Shown piece after piece: positions 43,292 through 52,367 of a DNA stretch of 64,000 nt. Source of the stretch: Akkermansia muciniphila (GTDB lineage Bacteria > Verrucomicrobiota > Verrucomicrobiia > Limisphaerales > BJHT01); contig CAMAUZ010000008.1 of NCBI GenBank assembly GCA_945861535.1, forward strand, positions 1 through 64,000, given 5' to 3'. Numbering within the stretch: position 1 is the stretch's first letter; each line of letters starts with the position of its first letter. A program made the translations under genes and the position numbers. The notes below the pieces were generated by a model. The model saw only the letters and a program-made list of their open reading frames with translations. It was not told the origin of the DNA and did not search any database.

Positions 43292-45423
43292 AAACCCTGC
43301 TCGCCTCCCTCCGCATCTCCCGAAAGCTCGCGCTCATCGCCGTCGCGTTCCTCCTCCCGCTGCTCTTCACCGCGTATTTCATGGTGGCCAACAAGAGCGA
43401 GGCCATCCGCTTCGCCGCGCAGGAAATCCGGGGCAACGAATTCCAACGCCCGCTCGCCGACCTCCTCGAGGCCGCGGGCCGGCACCAGCTCTTTGCCCAG
43501 CGCGTCGCGGCGGGCGAGAGCACGGCCGCCGGCCAGCTCGCGCAGGCGCAAGGGCAGGTGGACCGCGCGTTCGAGGCGCTGGACGCCGTGGACGCGCAGC
43601 TCGGCGTCGAGCTCCAGTTCACCGCCGCGGGCCTCGGCAAACGCCAGCGGGAACAGGCGCGCCCCGCCACCGTGAAGCGCAAATGGCAGGATCTGAAAGC
43701 CCGCCTCGCCACGCTCCCCGCCGCTGAATCCGCCAAGGAGCACGCCGCCCTCGTCACCGCCATCCGCGCCATGATCGCCCATGCCGGCGACACCTCGAAC
43801 CTCATCCTCGATCCCGACCTCGATAGCTATTACGTCATGGATGCCACGCTCGGGAAACTGCCGCAGCTCCAGCAGCGCCTCGCCGACCTGCTGCTCGCCG
43901 CCGATCCCGTGCTCCAGAAAAAGACCCTCACGCCCGACGAGCGCATCCAGTTCGCCATCTTCGCCTCGCAACTCCAGGAAGCCGACCTGGACGCCGTGCG
44001 CACGGATCTCCAGACGGCGTTCAACGAAGACCCGGACCCCAAGTTCCACGGCCCCAGCCCGACGCTCACGGCCAACGTGGGACCGGCGCTGAAGGAGCTG
44101 AACCGCGCGGCGGATCCCCTCCTCGTGCTCGTCAAAAAACTGGGCGCCAGCGACGGCGAGCTGCCCGATCGCGACGCCTTCTTCGCCGCCGCCAGCACGG
44201 CGCGCGCGGCCAGCTTCAGCCTCTGGCGCGCGGCCGTGGGTGAACTGGACGTGCTCTTGCGCATCCGCATCGCCCACCACAAACGCGAGCGCGCCACCCA
44301 GGCGTGGAGCGTGCTCGGCGTCCTCGCGCTGGCGTTGCTTCTGGTCTGGGCCATCTCGACCACCATCACGCAGTCGCTCCGCCAGGCGGTGGGCCTGGTC
44401 GAGAGCGTCGCGCGGCGCGATCTGACCCTGCGCGTCGCGGCCCCGGCCCGCGACGAGGCCGGCCAGATTTGCACCGCGCTCAACGGCATGGTCGAGCAAC
44501 TGCGCCGCAGCATTCATTCCATCAGCATGAACGCGCAGTCGGTCGCCGGCGCCTCCGAGGAATTGAGCGCCGTCAGCAGCGAGGTCAGCGCCACCGCCGA
44601 GGAAACCGCCACCCAGGGCCGCGTGGTGGCGGACGCCGCCACACAGGTCAGCCGCAACGTGCAGAGCGTGGCCGTCGCCTCCGAGGAGATGACCGCCAGC
44701 ATCCACGAGATCGCCCGCAACGCCCACCAGTCCTCGAAGGTCGCCGGCCAGGCCGTCACGATGGCCGAGCGGGCCAACGCCAGCGTGACCAAGCTCGGCG
44801 TCAGCTCCGCCGAGATCGGCAACGTCATCAAGGTCATCACCGGCATCGCCAGCCAGACCAACCTGCTCGCGCTCAACGCCACCATCGAGGCCGCCCGCGC
44901 GGGCGAGGCCGGCAAGGGCTTCGCCGTCGTCGCCCACGAGGTCAAGGAGCTGGCCCGCCAGACCGCCAAGGCCACCGACGAGATCAGCCAAAAGATTGCC
45001 GCCATCCAGGACGACACGCACAGCGCCGTCGCCGCCATCAAGGAGATCACCGCCATCATCCGCGAGATCAGCGACCTCCAGACCGTCATCGCCGGCGCGG
45101 TCGAGGAGCAGGCCTCGGTGACCAACGAGATCGCCAACAACACCCAGCAGGCCGCCAAGGGCAGCGCCGAGATCGCCCGCAACGTCACCAGCGTCGCGGA
45201 CGCCGCGCGCGGCACCACCTCCGGCGCGTCGCAGACGGCCCTGGCCGCGGGCGAACTGGCCCGCCTGGCCACCGACTTGCAGCGCGTGGTGGATGAATTC
45301 CGCCTCGAGGCTCCGGCGGCTCCGACCGTGGCCGGCACCAGCCCCGGCGGGCTGGGGAAACCCGGCCCCGTCCGGGCGCTGTCCGCCGCGTCCGTATCCG
45401 GCCCGGGGATCACCCGCGCCTAA
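43288..45423 (+). CDS. Methyl-accepting chemotaxis protein
   Basis: 711 residues. Two transmembrane helices (about residues 14-31 and 338-357) enclose a roughly 300-residue helical periplasmic sensor region. After TM2 comes a HAMP domain ([41 protein letters not shown]) and the methyl-accepting signalling domain with the invariant hairpin tip [37 protein letters not shown]. Stimulus unknown; no known ligand-binding motif was recognised. The start overlaps cheW. Followed by cheB after 36 bases. Confidence 0.92.
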   Translation: MKTLLASLRISRKLALIAVAFLLPLLFTAYFMVANKSEAIRFAAQEIRGNEFQRPLADLLEAAGRHQLFAQRVAAGESTAAGQLAQAQGQVDRAFEALDAVDAQLGVELQFTAAGLGKRQREQARPATVKRKWQDLKARLATLPAAESAKEHAALVTAIRAMIAHAGDTSNLILDPDLDSYYVMDATLGKLPQLQQRLADLLLAADPVLQKKTLTPDERIQFAIFASQLQEADLDAVRTDLQTAFNEDPDPKFHGPSPTLTANVGPALKELNRAADPLLVLVKKLGASDGELPDRDAFFAAASTARAASFSLWRAAVGELDVLLRIRIAHHKRERATQAWSVLGVLALALLLVWAISTTITQSLRQAVGLVESVARRDLTLRVAAPARDEAGQICTALNGMVEQLRRSIHSISMNAQSVAGASEELSAVSSEVSATAEETATQGRVVADAATQVSRNVQSVAVASEEMTASIHEIARNAHQSSKVAGQAVTMAERANASVTKLGVSSAEIGNVIKVITGIASQTNLLALNATIEAARAGEAGKGFAVVAHEVKELARQTAKATDEISQKIAAIQDDTHSAVAAIKEITAIIREISDLQTVIAGAVEEQASVTNEIANNTQQAAKGSAEIARNVTSVADAARGTTSGASQTALAAGELARLATDLQRVVDEFRLEAPAAPTVAGTSPGGLGKPGPVRALSAASVSGPGITRA

Positions 45424-45459
45424 CCACAACCCAGAGGTGCCCCGGGCGCCGGGAATTTC

Positions 45460-46599
45460 ATGCGACGAATCCGAGTTCTAGTGGTGGAAGATTCCATCGT
45501 GATGCGCCGGGCCATCACCACGGTGCTGGGCAAGGATTCCGGCTTGGAGGTGGTCGGCGCGGCGGTCAACGGCCGCGTGGGGCTGGAGTTGTTTGCCCAG
45601 CTCAAGCCTGACCTCCTCACGCTGGACATCGAGATGCCGGAGCTGGACGGCCTGGCCGTGCTCCGCGAAATCCGCAAGGTGGACCGCCACCTCCCCGTGG
45701 TCATGTTCAGCTCGCTGACGCAGCGCGGCGCGCGCGCGACCATCCTCGCGCTCACGCTGGGCGCGACGGATTACGTCGGCAAACCCACCAACGTCAGCAG
45801 CCTCGAGGAAGCCTGGCGATGCCTCGAAGCCGAGCTGTTGCCCAAGGTCCGGCTGCACGGCGAACGCGCGTTGCAGCGGACCGCGGGCACTTCGCCCACC
45901 AGTCTGCCCGGCGTTCCCGCCAGCACTCCGGCCCGCCCCTCGCCGGCCGTGTCTGGCGGTCCGCGCCCGCTGACGCGTCCACCCGTCAAAGTGGTCTGCA
46001 TCGGCGTCTCCACCGGCGGGCCGAACGCGCTCGCGCAAATCCTCGGGGCCATGACCGAGCCGCCGCCGGTGCCGATCCTGATCGTGCAACACATGCCCGC
46101 CGCCTTTACCCGCCTGCTCGCCGAACGCCTGAGCGCGGTGGCGCCCTTCGATGTGACCGAGGCCGAGCCGGGCCAGCTTATCACGGCGGGCCGGGCCTAC
46201 GTGGCCGCCGGGGGACGGCACCTGATCGTGCGCCCCGACCACGGCGGGGTGTGCCTGCAACTGAACGACGAGCCACCGGAGAACTCCTGCCGGCCCGCGG
46301 TGGACGTGCTGCTCCGCAGCGCCGCCGCCGTGTATGGCAACGGCGTGCTGGCGCTCATCCTGACCGGCATGGGCAAGGACGGCTTGCGCGGCTGCGAGGC
46401 CGTGCGCGCCCAGGGCGGTGCGGTTTTTGCCCAAGACGAGGCCAGCAGCGTGGTGTGGGGCATGCCCGGTGCGGTGGTGGCGGCGAACCTCGCCGACGCC
46501 GTGTGGCCGCTGGACCAGGTCGCCGTCGAGCTGGCGCGCATCACGCGGTTCCGGCCGTCGCGGCCCGTGGGCGGCGCCGCCGGGGAGATCGGGAAATGA
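45460..46599 (+). CDS. cheB: CheB-type protein-glutamate methylesterase with receiver domain
   Basis: 379 residues. Receiver domain with phospho-acceptor Asp56 (LTLDIEMPELDG) and the conserved Lys in GATDYVGKP. After a Pro-rich linker comes the methylesterase domain with the catalytic Ser in GVSTGGPNAL, His in VQHMP, and Asp in MGKDG. It removes methyl groups from MCP glutamates when phosphorylated by CheA. Its TGA overlaps the ATG of cheR. Confidence 0.93.
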   Translation: MRRIRVLVVEDSIVMRRAITTVLGKDSGLEVVGAAVNGRVGLELFAQLKPDLLTLDIEMPELDGLAVLREIRKVDRHLPVVMFSSLTQRGARATILALTLGATDYVGKPTNVSSLEEAWRCLEAELLPKVRLHGERALQRTAGTSPTSLPGVPASTPARPSPAVSGGPRPLTRPPVKVVCIGVSTGGPNALAQILGAMTEPPPVPILIVQHMPAAFTRLLAERLSAVAPFDVTEAEPGQLITAGRAYVAAGGRHLIVRPDHGGVCLQLNDEPPENSCRPAVDVLLRSAAAVYGNGVLALILTGMGKDGLRGCEAVRAQGGAVFAQDEASSVVWGMPGAVVAANLADAVWPLDQVAVELARITRFRPSRPVGGAAGEIGK

Positions 46600-47423
46600 C
46601 GGCGGACGATTACGTTTATGTGCGCGCCCTGGTCGAGCGGCACACCGGGATCGTTCTTGAGGCGGACAAGGCGTACTTGATCGAGGCCCGGCTCGGCACG
46701 CTCGCGCGGCGGCAGGGGCTGCCCTCGCTGGAGGCGCTCGTGACCCAGCTCCGGCAGTCGCCCGGAGACGCCCTGCAGCCGCTGGTGCTGGAGGCGCTGA
46801 CCACGCAGGAGACTTCCTTTTTTCGCGACGGACATCCGTTCGCGGCCTTGCGCCAGACGATCCTGCCCGCGCTGCTCGCCAGCCGGGAGACGACGCGGCG
46901 GCTGGTGATCTGGTGCGGCGCGGCCTCGACCGGCCAGGAGCCGTACAGCGTGGCGATGCTGCTGCGCGAACACTTCCCCCAACTCGCCGGCTGGCAGGTG
47001 CGGATCATCGCCACGGATTTCTCGGAGGCGGCCTTGAACCGCGCGCGCGCCGGTCATTTCAACCCGACGGAAGCCGGCCGCGGCCTGGACGAACGGCTGC
47101 GCGCCCGGCATTTCCACGCGGCGGCGGACGGCTGGCGCATCCGCGAAGAGCTGCGCCGCATGGTGGAATTCCGGCGGTTAAACCTGATCGAGCCGTGGAC
47201 CGACCTGCCAGAACTCGACCTGGTCCTGCTGCGCAACGTGCTGATCTACCTCGGCACCGAGACCAAGAAAGGCATCCTCCGGCGCATCCACCGGCAGTTG
47301 CGCCCGGATGGCTTCCTCCTGCTCGGCGCGGCCGAGACGACGATGAATCTGGAGGCCGCCTTCGCCGTGACGCACCTGGAGGGGACCACCTGCTACCGCC
47401 CCGGCCCGCCGCCCGCCGCGTAG
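46596..47423 (+). CDS. cheR: CheR-type chemoreceptor glutamate methyltransferase
   Basis: 275 residues. CheR N-terminal helices (YVYVRALVERHTGIVLEADKAYLIEARLGTLARRQG), then the methyltransferase domain with the EALTTQETSFFRDGHPF block, the SAM-binding WCGAASTGQEPYSVAMLL block and the VLLRNVLIYLG block. It uses S-adenosylmethionine to methylate the MCP. Start coupled to cheB. Ends at the tandem repeat at 47421. Confidence 0.93.
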   Translation: MTADDYVYVRALVERHTGIVLEADKAYLIEARLGTLARRQGLPSLEALVTQLRQSPGDALQPLVLEALTTQETSFFRDGHPFAALRQTILPALLASRETTRRLVIWCGAASTGQEPYSVAMLLREHFPQLAGWQVRIIATDFSEAALNRARAGHFNPTEAGRGLDERLRARHFHAAADGWRIREELRRMVEFRRLNLIEPWTDLPELDLVLLRNVLIYLGTETKKGILRRIHRQLRPDGFLLLGAAETTMNLEAAFAVTHLEGTTCYRPGPPPAA

Positions 47424-47664
47424 CGCGACATTCCAATGTCGAGCTTCAGCGGCCACGCGCGCGGCCGAACTCGACATTGGAATGTCGAGCTACCACTCAG
47501 CCCGCGGTCACCGCGGTCGCCGTCGGCGCACCGCCCTCCGCGTAGCTCGACATTCCATGGTCGAGCTCCGGCGGCCACGCGCGCGGCCGAACTCGCCATT
47601 GGAATGCCGAGCTACCACTCAGCCCGCGGTCACCGCGGTCGCCGCCGGCGCGTCGTGGGCCAGG
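47421..47664. repeat. Tandem duplication (122-bp unit, two copies) between cheR and the cyclase gene
   Basis: The unit starting at 47421 and the unit starting at 47543 are almost identical: both start with the cheR stop context TAG, contain CGACATTCCAATGTCG-type hairpins and GGCCACGCGCGCGGCC, and end with CAGCCCGCGGTCACCGCGGTCGCCG. The second unit's end is coding: it is the 3' end of the converging cyclase gene. The palindromes may serve as a bidirectional terminator. Confidence 0.85.
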
Positions 47665-48854
47665 TGCCCGTGCAGAAAATACGTGTGGACCTCGCCCACG
47701 CCCTTGCAGGTGATCACGCCCCGCTCGCTGAATCGAAAGCGCTCCCGCGCCGCCTCGTAGGTGCTCGCCGAGACATGGACGCGGCCCGCCTGCCCGGCCG
47801 CCTCGATGCGGCTGGCGAGGTTCACGGTGGCACCCCAGAGATCGTAGCTGAACTTCTTCCGCCCGATGATCCCGGCGACCACCGGACCGGTGTTGATGCC
47901 GATGCGGATGGAAAACTCGCTGCGATTGGCTTGGTTGATGACGGCGATGGCCTCGAGCATCTCCAGCGCCATCTGGGACACCACCACCGCGTGATCGGTC
48001 CGCGCCACCGGCAGGCCGCCGACGAGCATGTAGCTGTCGCCGATGGTCTTGATTTTCTCGAGGCCGTGCTGCTCCGCCAGCCGGTCGAAGGCGGTGAAGA
48101 TTTCGTTCAGCATCGTCACCAGTTGCTCGGGCTGGGTGTGGCTCGACAACTGCGTGAAGCCGACCAGATCCGCGAACAGGACGGTCACCGAGGCGTAATT
48201 GTCCGCGATGGTCCGCTCGCCGCCCTTGAGCCGCTCGGCGATCGGCCGGGGCAGGATGTTCAACAGGAGCCGCTCGGACTTCTCCTTCTCGATCTGGAGC
48301 ATTTCCTTTTCGAGCTGCAGTTCATGCAGGCGCAGCCGGTCCAGGTCGCGCAGCCGCTTCTTCTCCAGCGAGGAACTGATGCGCGCGCGCAGCAGGACGG
48401 GATTGTACGGCTTGGGCAGATAATCCTCCGCGCCCATCTCGATGCAGCGCACCGCGCCCTCCTCCTGTTCCTGCCCGGATATGACAATCACCGGGACGCC
48501 GCGCAGGAGCGGATCCCCCTTCAAGGTCGCCAGCACCTCGAAGCCGTTCATCACTGGCATTTCGAGGTCGAGCAGGATCAGGTCGAACTCCTGCCGGGCG
48601 ACGAGTTCGAGCGCCTCGCGCCCATCGGCCGCCTCCGTGAGGTTCCGGTAGCCGAGCTGCTCCAGCGAACGGGCGAGCAGTTTGCGCAACGTGCGGCTGT
48701 CATCCACCACCAGGATGGCGGCGGACTTGCCCTGGGTGTCCGCCGTGATCGATTGAATCCGGGCCGCGTGATCGGCTGCCAATGGGCCGGTGGCACCATG
48801 TCCGCCGCCGGTTCCTACCAGAAAAGTTGGCTTGTTGTCGTCCTCGGGATTCAT
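47619..48854 (-). CDS. Response regulator fused to class III adenylate cyclase
   Basis: 411 residues. Receiver domain (residues about 40-160): VVDDSRTLRKLL, phospho-Asp in LILLDLEMPVMNGFE, and Lys in GAEDYLPKP. A coiled helix (LDRLRLHELQLEKEMLQIEKEKSERLLLNILP) links to the class III cyclase: metal-binding Asp in VLFADLVGFT and IGDSYM; a Lys in EKIKTIGDSYM and an Asp in FSYDLWGATVNLASRIE, positions that specify adenine, so cAMP is predicted. The ATG at 48854 is chosen; a longer frame exists to 49013. It converges on the chemosensory operon and is the only receiver-output protein nearby, so CheA may phosphorylate it. Confidence 0.9.
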   Translation of the reverse strand: MNPEDDNKPTFLVGTGGGHGATGPLAADHAARIQSITADTQGKSAAILVVDDSRTLRKLLARSLEQLGYRNLTEAADGREALELVARQEFDLILLDLEMPVMNGFEVLATLKGDPLLRGVPVIVISGQEQEEGAVRCIEMGAEDYLPKPYNPVLLRARISSSLEKKRLRDLDRLRLHELQLEKEMLQIEKEKSERLLLNILPRPIAERLKGGERTIADNYASVTVLFADLVGFTQLSSHTQPEQLVTMLNEIFTAFDRLAEQHGLEKIKTIGDSYMLVGGLPVARTDHAVVVSQMALEMLEAIAVINQANRSEFSIRIGINTGPVVAGIIGRKKFSYDLWGATVNLASRIEAAGQAGRVHVSASTYEAARERFRFSERGVITCKGVGEVHTYFLHGHLAHDAPAATAVTAG

Positions 48855-49048
48855 TCGCGTCGCACCAGCGGACGGTATTCCCCGCCACCGCCTTCGGTAT
48901 CGTTTCCGCGCAACCGCTATTGATCGCGAGGAGGCCAACCCGGTACCGCAGGCGTCCTCGCCGGCGAGTTGCGGGGCATTCTCGCCCCAGCAATCGGTCC
49001 GGCAGCCAGACACCGCCCGCGCCCGGGGCCGCCGGAATTACCCACGCG

Positions 49049-49507
49049 TCACCGCGCCCCACCCTGCTGCGTCTGCGGATGGGCGCTCTCGGCGACGGCG
49101 GCATGGCTCGCCGCAAACGCCCGGATCATCCCGACAACGCGCCCGAGGCCGTTGCGGCGATTGGGCGAGAGGTGCTCGGTGATCCCAGCGGCGCGCAGCA
49201 AATCCTCCGGTTGCGCCAGGATTTCCGTCGGCGACGCCCCGCTGTAAAAATCGCACAGCAAACCGGCGACGGCCTTCACGATGAGCGAATCCGACTCGGA
49301 CTGGAACTGGCAGCGACCCTCGCGAAACGCCGGGACCAACCACAACCGAGCGAGACAACCGGGAACGAGATTGGCCTCCGTGCGCAACTCCACCGGCAGC
49401 AACGGACGCGCGCGGGCCTGCTCGATCAACCACGCCAGCCGCTGCTGCGGATCCTTCACGGCCCGCAGCGCGGAGAGCAGTTGCTGTTGTTTGTCGGCCA
49501 GCGTCAC
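49049..49507 (-). CDS. SufE-like sulfur acceptor / Fe-S cluster assembly protein
   Basis: 152 residues from a GTG at 49507. The family block is visible: LPVELRTEANLVPGCLARLWLVPAFREGRCQFQSESDS, with the active Cys51 in VPGC that accepts persulfide from a cysteine desulfurase, and SGASPTEILAQPEDLLRAAGITEHLSPNRRNGL near the end. The open frame extends 146 residues upstream to 49945, but that part only translates palindromic repeats. No sufS or sufBCD is next to it. Confidence 0.85.
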   Translation of the reverse strand: MTLADKQQQLLSALRAVKDPQQRLAWLIEQARARPLLPVELRTEANLVPGCLARLWLVPAFREGRCQFQSESDSLIVKAVAGLLCDFYSGASPTEILAQPEDLLRAAGITEHLSPNRRNGLGRVVGMIRAFAASHAAVAESAHPQTQQGGAR

Positions 49508-49609
49508 GGGCGCGCACCGTAGCCGTCGATTCGCGCGGCGGGAAGCGGCGAGTCCCGTAGCCGCCGACCCGTCATCACAACGTGGCCACAGCCGCCGGGC
49601 TGAACACCG

Positions 49610-49950
49610 GGCGGCAGAGCCGCAACCCTTGGAGCGCGGCCGTCCCGGCCGCAGCGGCAACATCGGAGCCAGGGTGCGGAGATTTTCTGGCGGCGTCGCA
49701 GGTGCGGAGCCGCTGCGGGCGGGGACCGTCCGCGCGCCGAAATCCTCGCGCGCCGCGAGGATTTTTCGCGGAGCCCGGCTATGTGCGCGGGGCACCAGTC
49801 GCAGCAGGTTGACCGCAATGGACGCCTCGGATTCGGAAGGGTGGCGCGAGGTTTCGGGGCCGCTGCGGCTGGTCCTCGGCGGACACAGCCGCGCTCCTTG
49901 GTTCCGGCTCCGCCGCGCTGTGTTCATCGCGTCTCCGTGGTGCAAAAGGA
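49610..49950. repeat. Dispersed modular repeat block, copy 3
   Basis: CGGAGCGCGGCCGTCCCGGCCGCAGCGGCAACATCGGAGCC-type sequence (about 49618-49672) as at 6.5 kb; an inverted GCGCGAGGATTTTTCGCGG unit (about 49745-49770); and the long module to about 49945 as at 29.58-29.76 kb. Together with 50045-50090 this leaves no gene in 49508-50240. Confidence 0.8.
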
Positions 49951-50044
49951 TCAGCCCGACTGAATGTTTTGGCTTGGCGTGGTCGCGGATGCGGGCGCGT
50001 GGGACAAAGCTGCGGCCGGCTTCCGTTCACCTAATAACGGCAGT

Positions 50045-50093
50045 TCAACCACGGATCGGCACGGATGAACACGGATCGGAACGGGAATTCCAC
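50045..50093. repeat. ACGGATnnnCACGGAT repeat, copy 1
   Basis: Tandem-like CCACGGATCGGCACGGATGAACACGGATCGGAACGGGAATTCC. The same unit family is at 54911-54942 and, inverted, at 54990-55035 (GTTCCTATCCGTGTTAATCCGTGTCCATCCGTGG). Confidence 0.75.
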
Positions 50094-50240
50094 AAGTCCT
50101 GCGTTCACCCGGCAAGCGCGGCGGCGAAAACCGGTTTCCATCCGTATTTATCGGGGTCTCTCCGTGCCTTCGCAGCTTCAACTGTTTTTTCCGGGTTAAT
50201 GGTTTGCCAGCATGATGCCGCCACGGTAAACACCCGCCGC

Positions 50241-51026
50241 ATGAAAACTTCTCTGAAAAACAAATGGGTTTTGATCACCGGCGCTTCCAGTGGTTTTGGC
50301 GCGGCGACGGCGCGGGCGTTTGGTGCCGAGGGCGCGAATGTCATCCTCGGCGCACGGCGCGTGGACCGGTTGGCGCAGGTGGCGGAAGAGACCAAAAAGG
50401 CGGGTGCGGCGGCCGTGCATTTCCACGGACTGGATGTCACCACCACCCCGAGCACGAACGTGTTTGCGGACTGGGTGCGCGGCCTTACGCCCAAGATTGA
50501 TGTGCTCGTCAACAACGCCGGCGGCGCGCATGGCGCGGACACGGTGGCCAACGGCCGCGATGAGGACTGGGAGGCGATGGTGCAGGTGAATCTGCTCGGT
50601 CTGATGCGCGTAACGCGCGCGATTCTGCCGCTGATGACGGGCAATCCCGGCTCGAGCATTTTGAACATCGGCTCGATCGCCGGGCGCGTGGCGTATGAGG
50701 GCGGCTCAGTTTATTGCGGGGTGAAGGCGGCGGAATTGCAGATCACCAAATCGCTGCGGCTCGAGCTGTGCGGCACGGGCGTGCGGGTCGGAACGATCGA
50801 TCCGGGGTTTGCCGAGACGGAGTTTTCCATGGTCCGTTTCAAGGGCGACAAGGGCCGGTCGGACAAAGTGTACGAGGGCACCGAACCGCTCACCGCGGAC
50901 GATATCGCCGAGACGCTGGTGTGGTGCGCGAGCCGTCCGCCGCATGTGTGCATCGACGAGATTCTGATCAAATGCACGGATCAGGCGGCGATCCACAAGG
51001 TGCATCGCCGGACCGCGAAGGCGTGA
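50241..51026 (+). CDS. Short-chain dehydrogenase/reductase (SDR)
   Basis: 261 residues. NAD(P)-binding motif TGASSGFG (residues about 13-20), NNAGG stretch (DVLVNNAGGAHGAD), catalytic Ser (ILNIGSIAGR) and YCGVK as the Y-x3-K pair, and a C-terminal TDQAAIHKVHRRT. The Arg in GARRVDR after strand 2 suggests NADP use. This is of the YdfG-like type (L-allo-threonine / 3-hydroxy acid dehydrogenase); the substrate is not determined. Ends at a terminator. Confidence 0.9.
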   Translation: MKTSLKNKWVLITGASSGFGAATARAFGAEGANVILGARRVDRLAQVAEETKKAGAAAVHFHGLDVTTTPSTNVFADWVRGLTPKIDVLVNNAGGAHGADTVANGRDEDWEAMVQVNLLGLMRVTRAILPLMTGNPGSSILNIGSIAGRVAYEGGSVYCGVKAAELQITKSLRLELCGTGVRVGTIDPGFAETEFSMVRFKGDKGRSDKVYEGTEPLTADDIAETLVWCASRPPHVCIDEILIKCTDQAAIHKVHRRTAKA

Positions 51027-51068
51027 GGAGCGCAGTCTGAGCCGGGCGTTTTTTCTCAATCCAACAAG

Positions 51069-51101
51069 ACGGCCGTCTCCGCGAGGGGGCGGCCGTTTTT
51101 C
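51069..51101 (+). terminator. Rho-independent terminator of the SDR gene
   Basis: ACGGCCG (51069-51075) pairs with CGGCCGT (51090-51096) and is followed by TTTT. Confidence 0.75.
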
Positions 51102-51138
51102 GTGCCATCACCGCGCGAGCGAGAACTGGGGAAAAGAA

Positions 51139-51322
51139 TTCCAAGGTCAAAGCTCAAAGCTCAAGGGAAGGGACAAGGCTCAAACTCCAAAACGGGGTCG
51201 AGTGTCAGTTCCGTGTGTTGCCCGGACTTCAATGCAACCGGCGAGAATCAAAAAGCCTCTGGTGGACCTTGGTGCTTGAACCTTCCCTTGAGCTTTGAGC
51301 TTTGAGTCTTTGAGCTTATCCC
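51139..51322. repeat. Heptamer repeats (AGCTCAA)n, copies 3 and 4, inverted pair
   Basis: AGCTCAA units (51150-51163) and the reverse form TTGAGCT (51281-51320) face each other across about 120 bp. The space 51027-51355 between the SDR gene and the esterase gene shows nothing else. Confidence 0.75.
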
Positions 51323-51355
51323 TGTCCCCGCGCGCGACCAAGAATCGCCGCAAAA

Positions 51356-52165
51356 CTATTTGCTCCCGGCCGCGCCAGTCGTTTGCAATTTCACCATCGC
51401 CGCGGCGTAGCGCTTGCCAAACTCGCGGTAGCTGGCGGCGTCGAAGTGGACTTTGTCGCCCTTGTGGTTGAGGTCGGTGGCGGGCGCAAAACCCGTGTGG
51501 GGCACGCGGCTGGGCAGCGTTTGCAAGCTCTCGCGCACGAGCTTCAGGCCCGCGCCGCCCGCGAAGAATTCCCCGAGCTGGCCGGCGACGACCGGGAGGT
51601 CCGGTTGTTCCAAATCCTTGCGCCACGCGGCGATCATCGCGTCGAGCTTGGTGGCGTAAATTTTGGCGGTCTCTTCTTTTCCAGAATCGGCTTCGCCCTG
51701 GTGCCAGAGGATGCCTTTGAAAACGCCGTGGGGCGCGACGGCGCGGGCGCGTTTCAGTGCGGCCTCGTAAAGGTCCGCGTCCTTTTGCCAGCGCGCGATG
51801 GGTGTGCCGCCGACAGCGCAGGGGATCAGTCCGATGGTCACCGACGGGTCGCGCTCGGCCATGACTTTGCCGAAGGTGGTGCCCAGACCGACGCCCGCGA
51901 TGGGCTTGTCGAAATGGATCGGGTCAACGGCGGGAACCCACTTGCCCTCCTTGGTGAGCGTGAGGACGCGCGGGTGTGGCTGTTTGTCCTGCGCCTCGAC
52001 CAGTCCGCGCCCGGCCATGTTGGACTGCCCGATGAGAAGATAGAGATGGAATTTCTCGCGCGCCGGCCGGGAAACCGCCTCGGCGGCGCGGTTGGTGATG
52101 ACGGTGAGCAACAACGTCGCAGCGACGAGGCAGTTGCGGAGAACGGGGAGCAGTTTTGTTTTCAT
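51356..52165 (-). CDS. Secreted sialate O-acetylesterase/CE6-like SGNH esterase
   Basis: 269 residues with a signal peptide (hydrophobic LVAATLLLTVITNRAAEA). SGNH blocks: LLIGQSNMAGRG with the Ser nucleophile, GLIPCAVGGTPIARWQ, WHQGEADSGKEE, and the catalytic Asp/His in GDKVHFDAASYREFG. Size and motifs fit the SASA/CE6 family that removes acetyl groups from xylan or sialic acid. It is head-to-head with the DUF4838 gene. Confidence 0.9.
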   Translation of the reverse strand: MKTKLLPVLRNCLVAATLLLTVITNRAAEAVSRPAREKFHLYLLIGQSNMAGRGLVEAQDKQPHPRVLTLTKEGKWVPAVDPIHFDKPIAGVGLGTTFGKVMAERDPSVTIGLIPCAVGGTPIARWQKDADLYEAALKRARAVAPHGVFKGILWHQGEADSGKEETAKIYATKLDAMIAAWRKDLEQPDLPVVAGQLGEFFAGGAGLKLVRESLQTLPSRVPHTGFAPATDLNHKGDKVHFDAASYREFGKRYAAAMVKLQTTGAAGSK

Positions 52166-52308
52166 AGGAAATCGTCACCGACCATTGGCCGACCAATTCG
52201 AATTCGCAACCGCGGTCATTCCCCGGAAGCCGAACCGCCCGGCCGCGCCACCCGGCGCGAAATGCTTCTTCGCCCCGGCCGCCCTGGTGCTTGGCCCGGT
52301 TTGGTCCC

Positions 52309-52345
52309 TTCCCTTGAGCTTTGAGCTTTAATCTTGGAGCTTCCG
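52309..52345. repeat. Heptamer repeat (TTGAGCT)n, copy 5
   Basis: CCCTTGAGCTTTGAGCTTTAATCTTGGAGCTT lies directly before the start of the DUF4838 gene, in the divergent promoter region. Confidence 0.7.
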
Positions 52346-52367
52346 CGCAATCTGTTTCCCTCCCCCC

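Noticed and set aside
49508-49945. Long N-terminal extension of the SufE-like protein
   Set aside because: It consists of translated dispersed repeat block 3; the family domain begins right at the GTG at 49507.
49281-50240. 320-codon N-terminal extension of the SDR gene
   Set aside because: The extension translates repeats and the antisense of sufE; the SDR starts at ATG 50241 with a normal Rossmann N-terminus.
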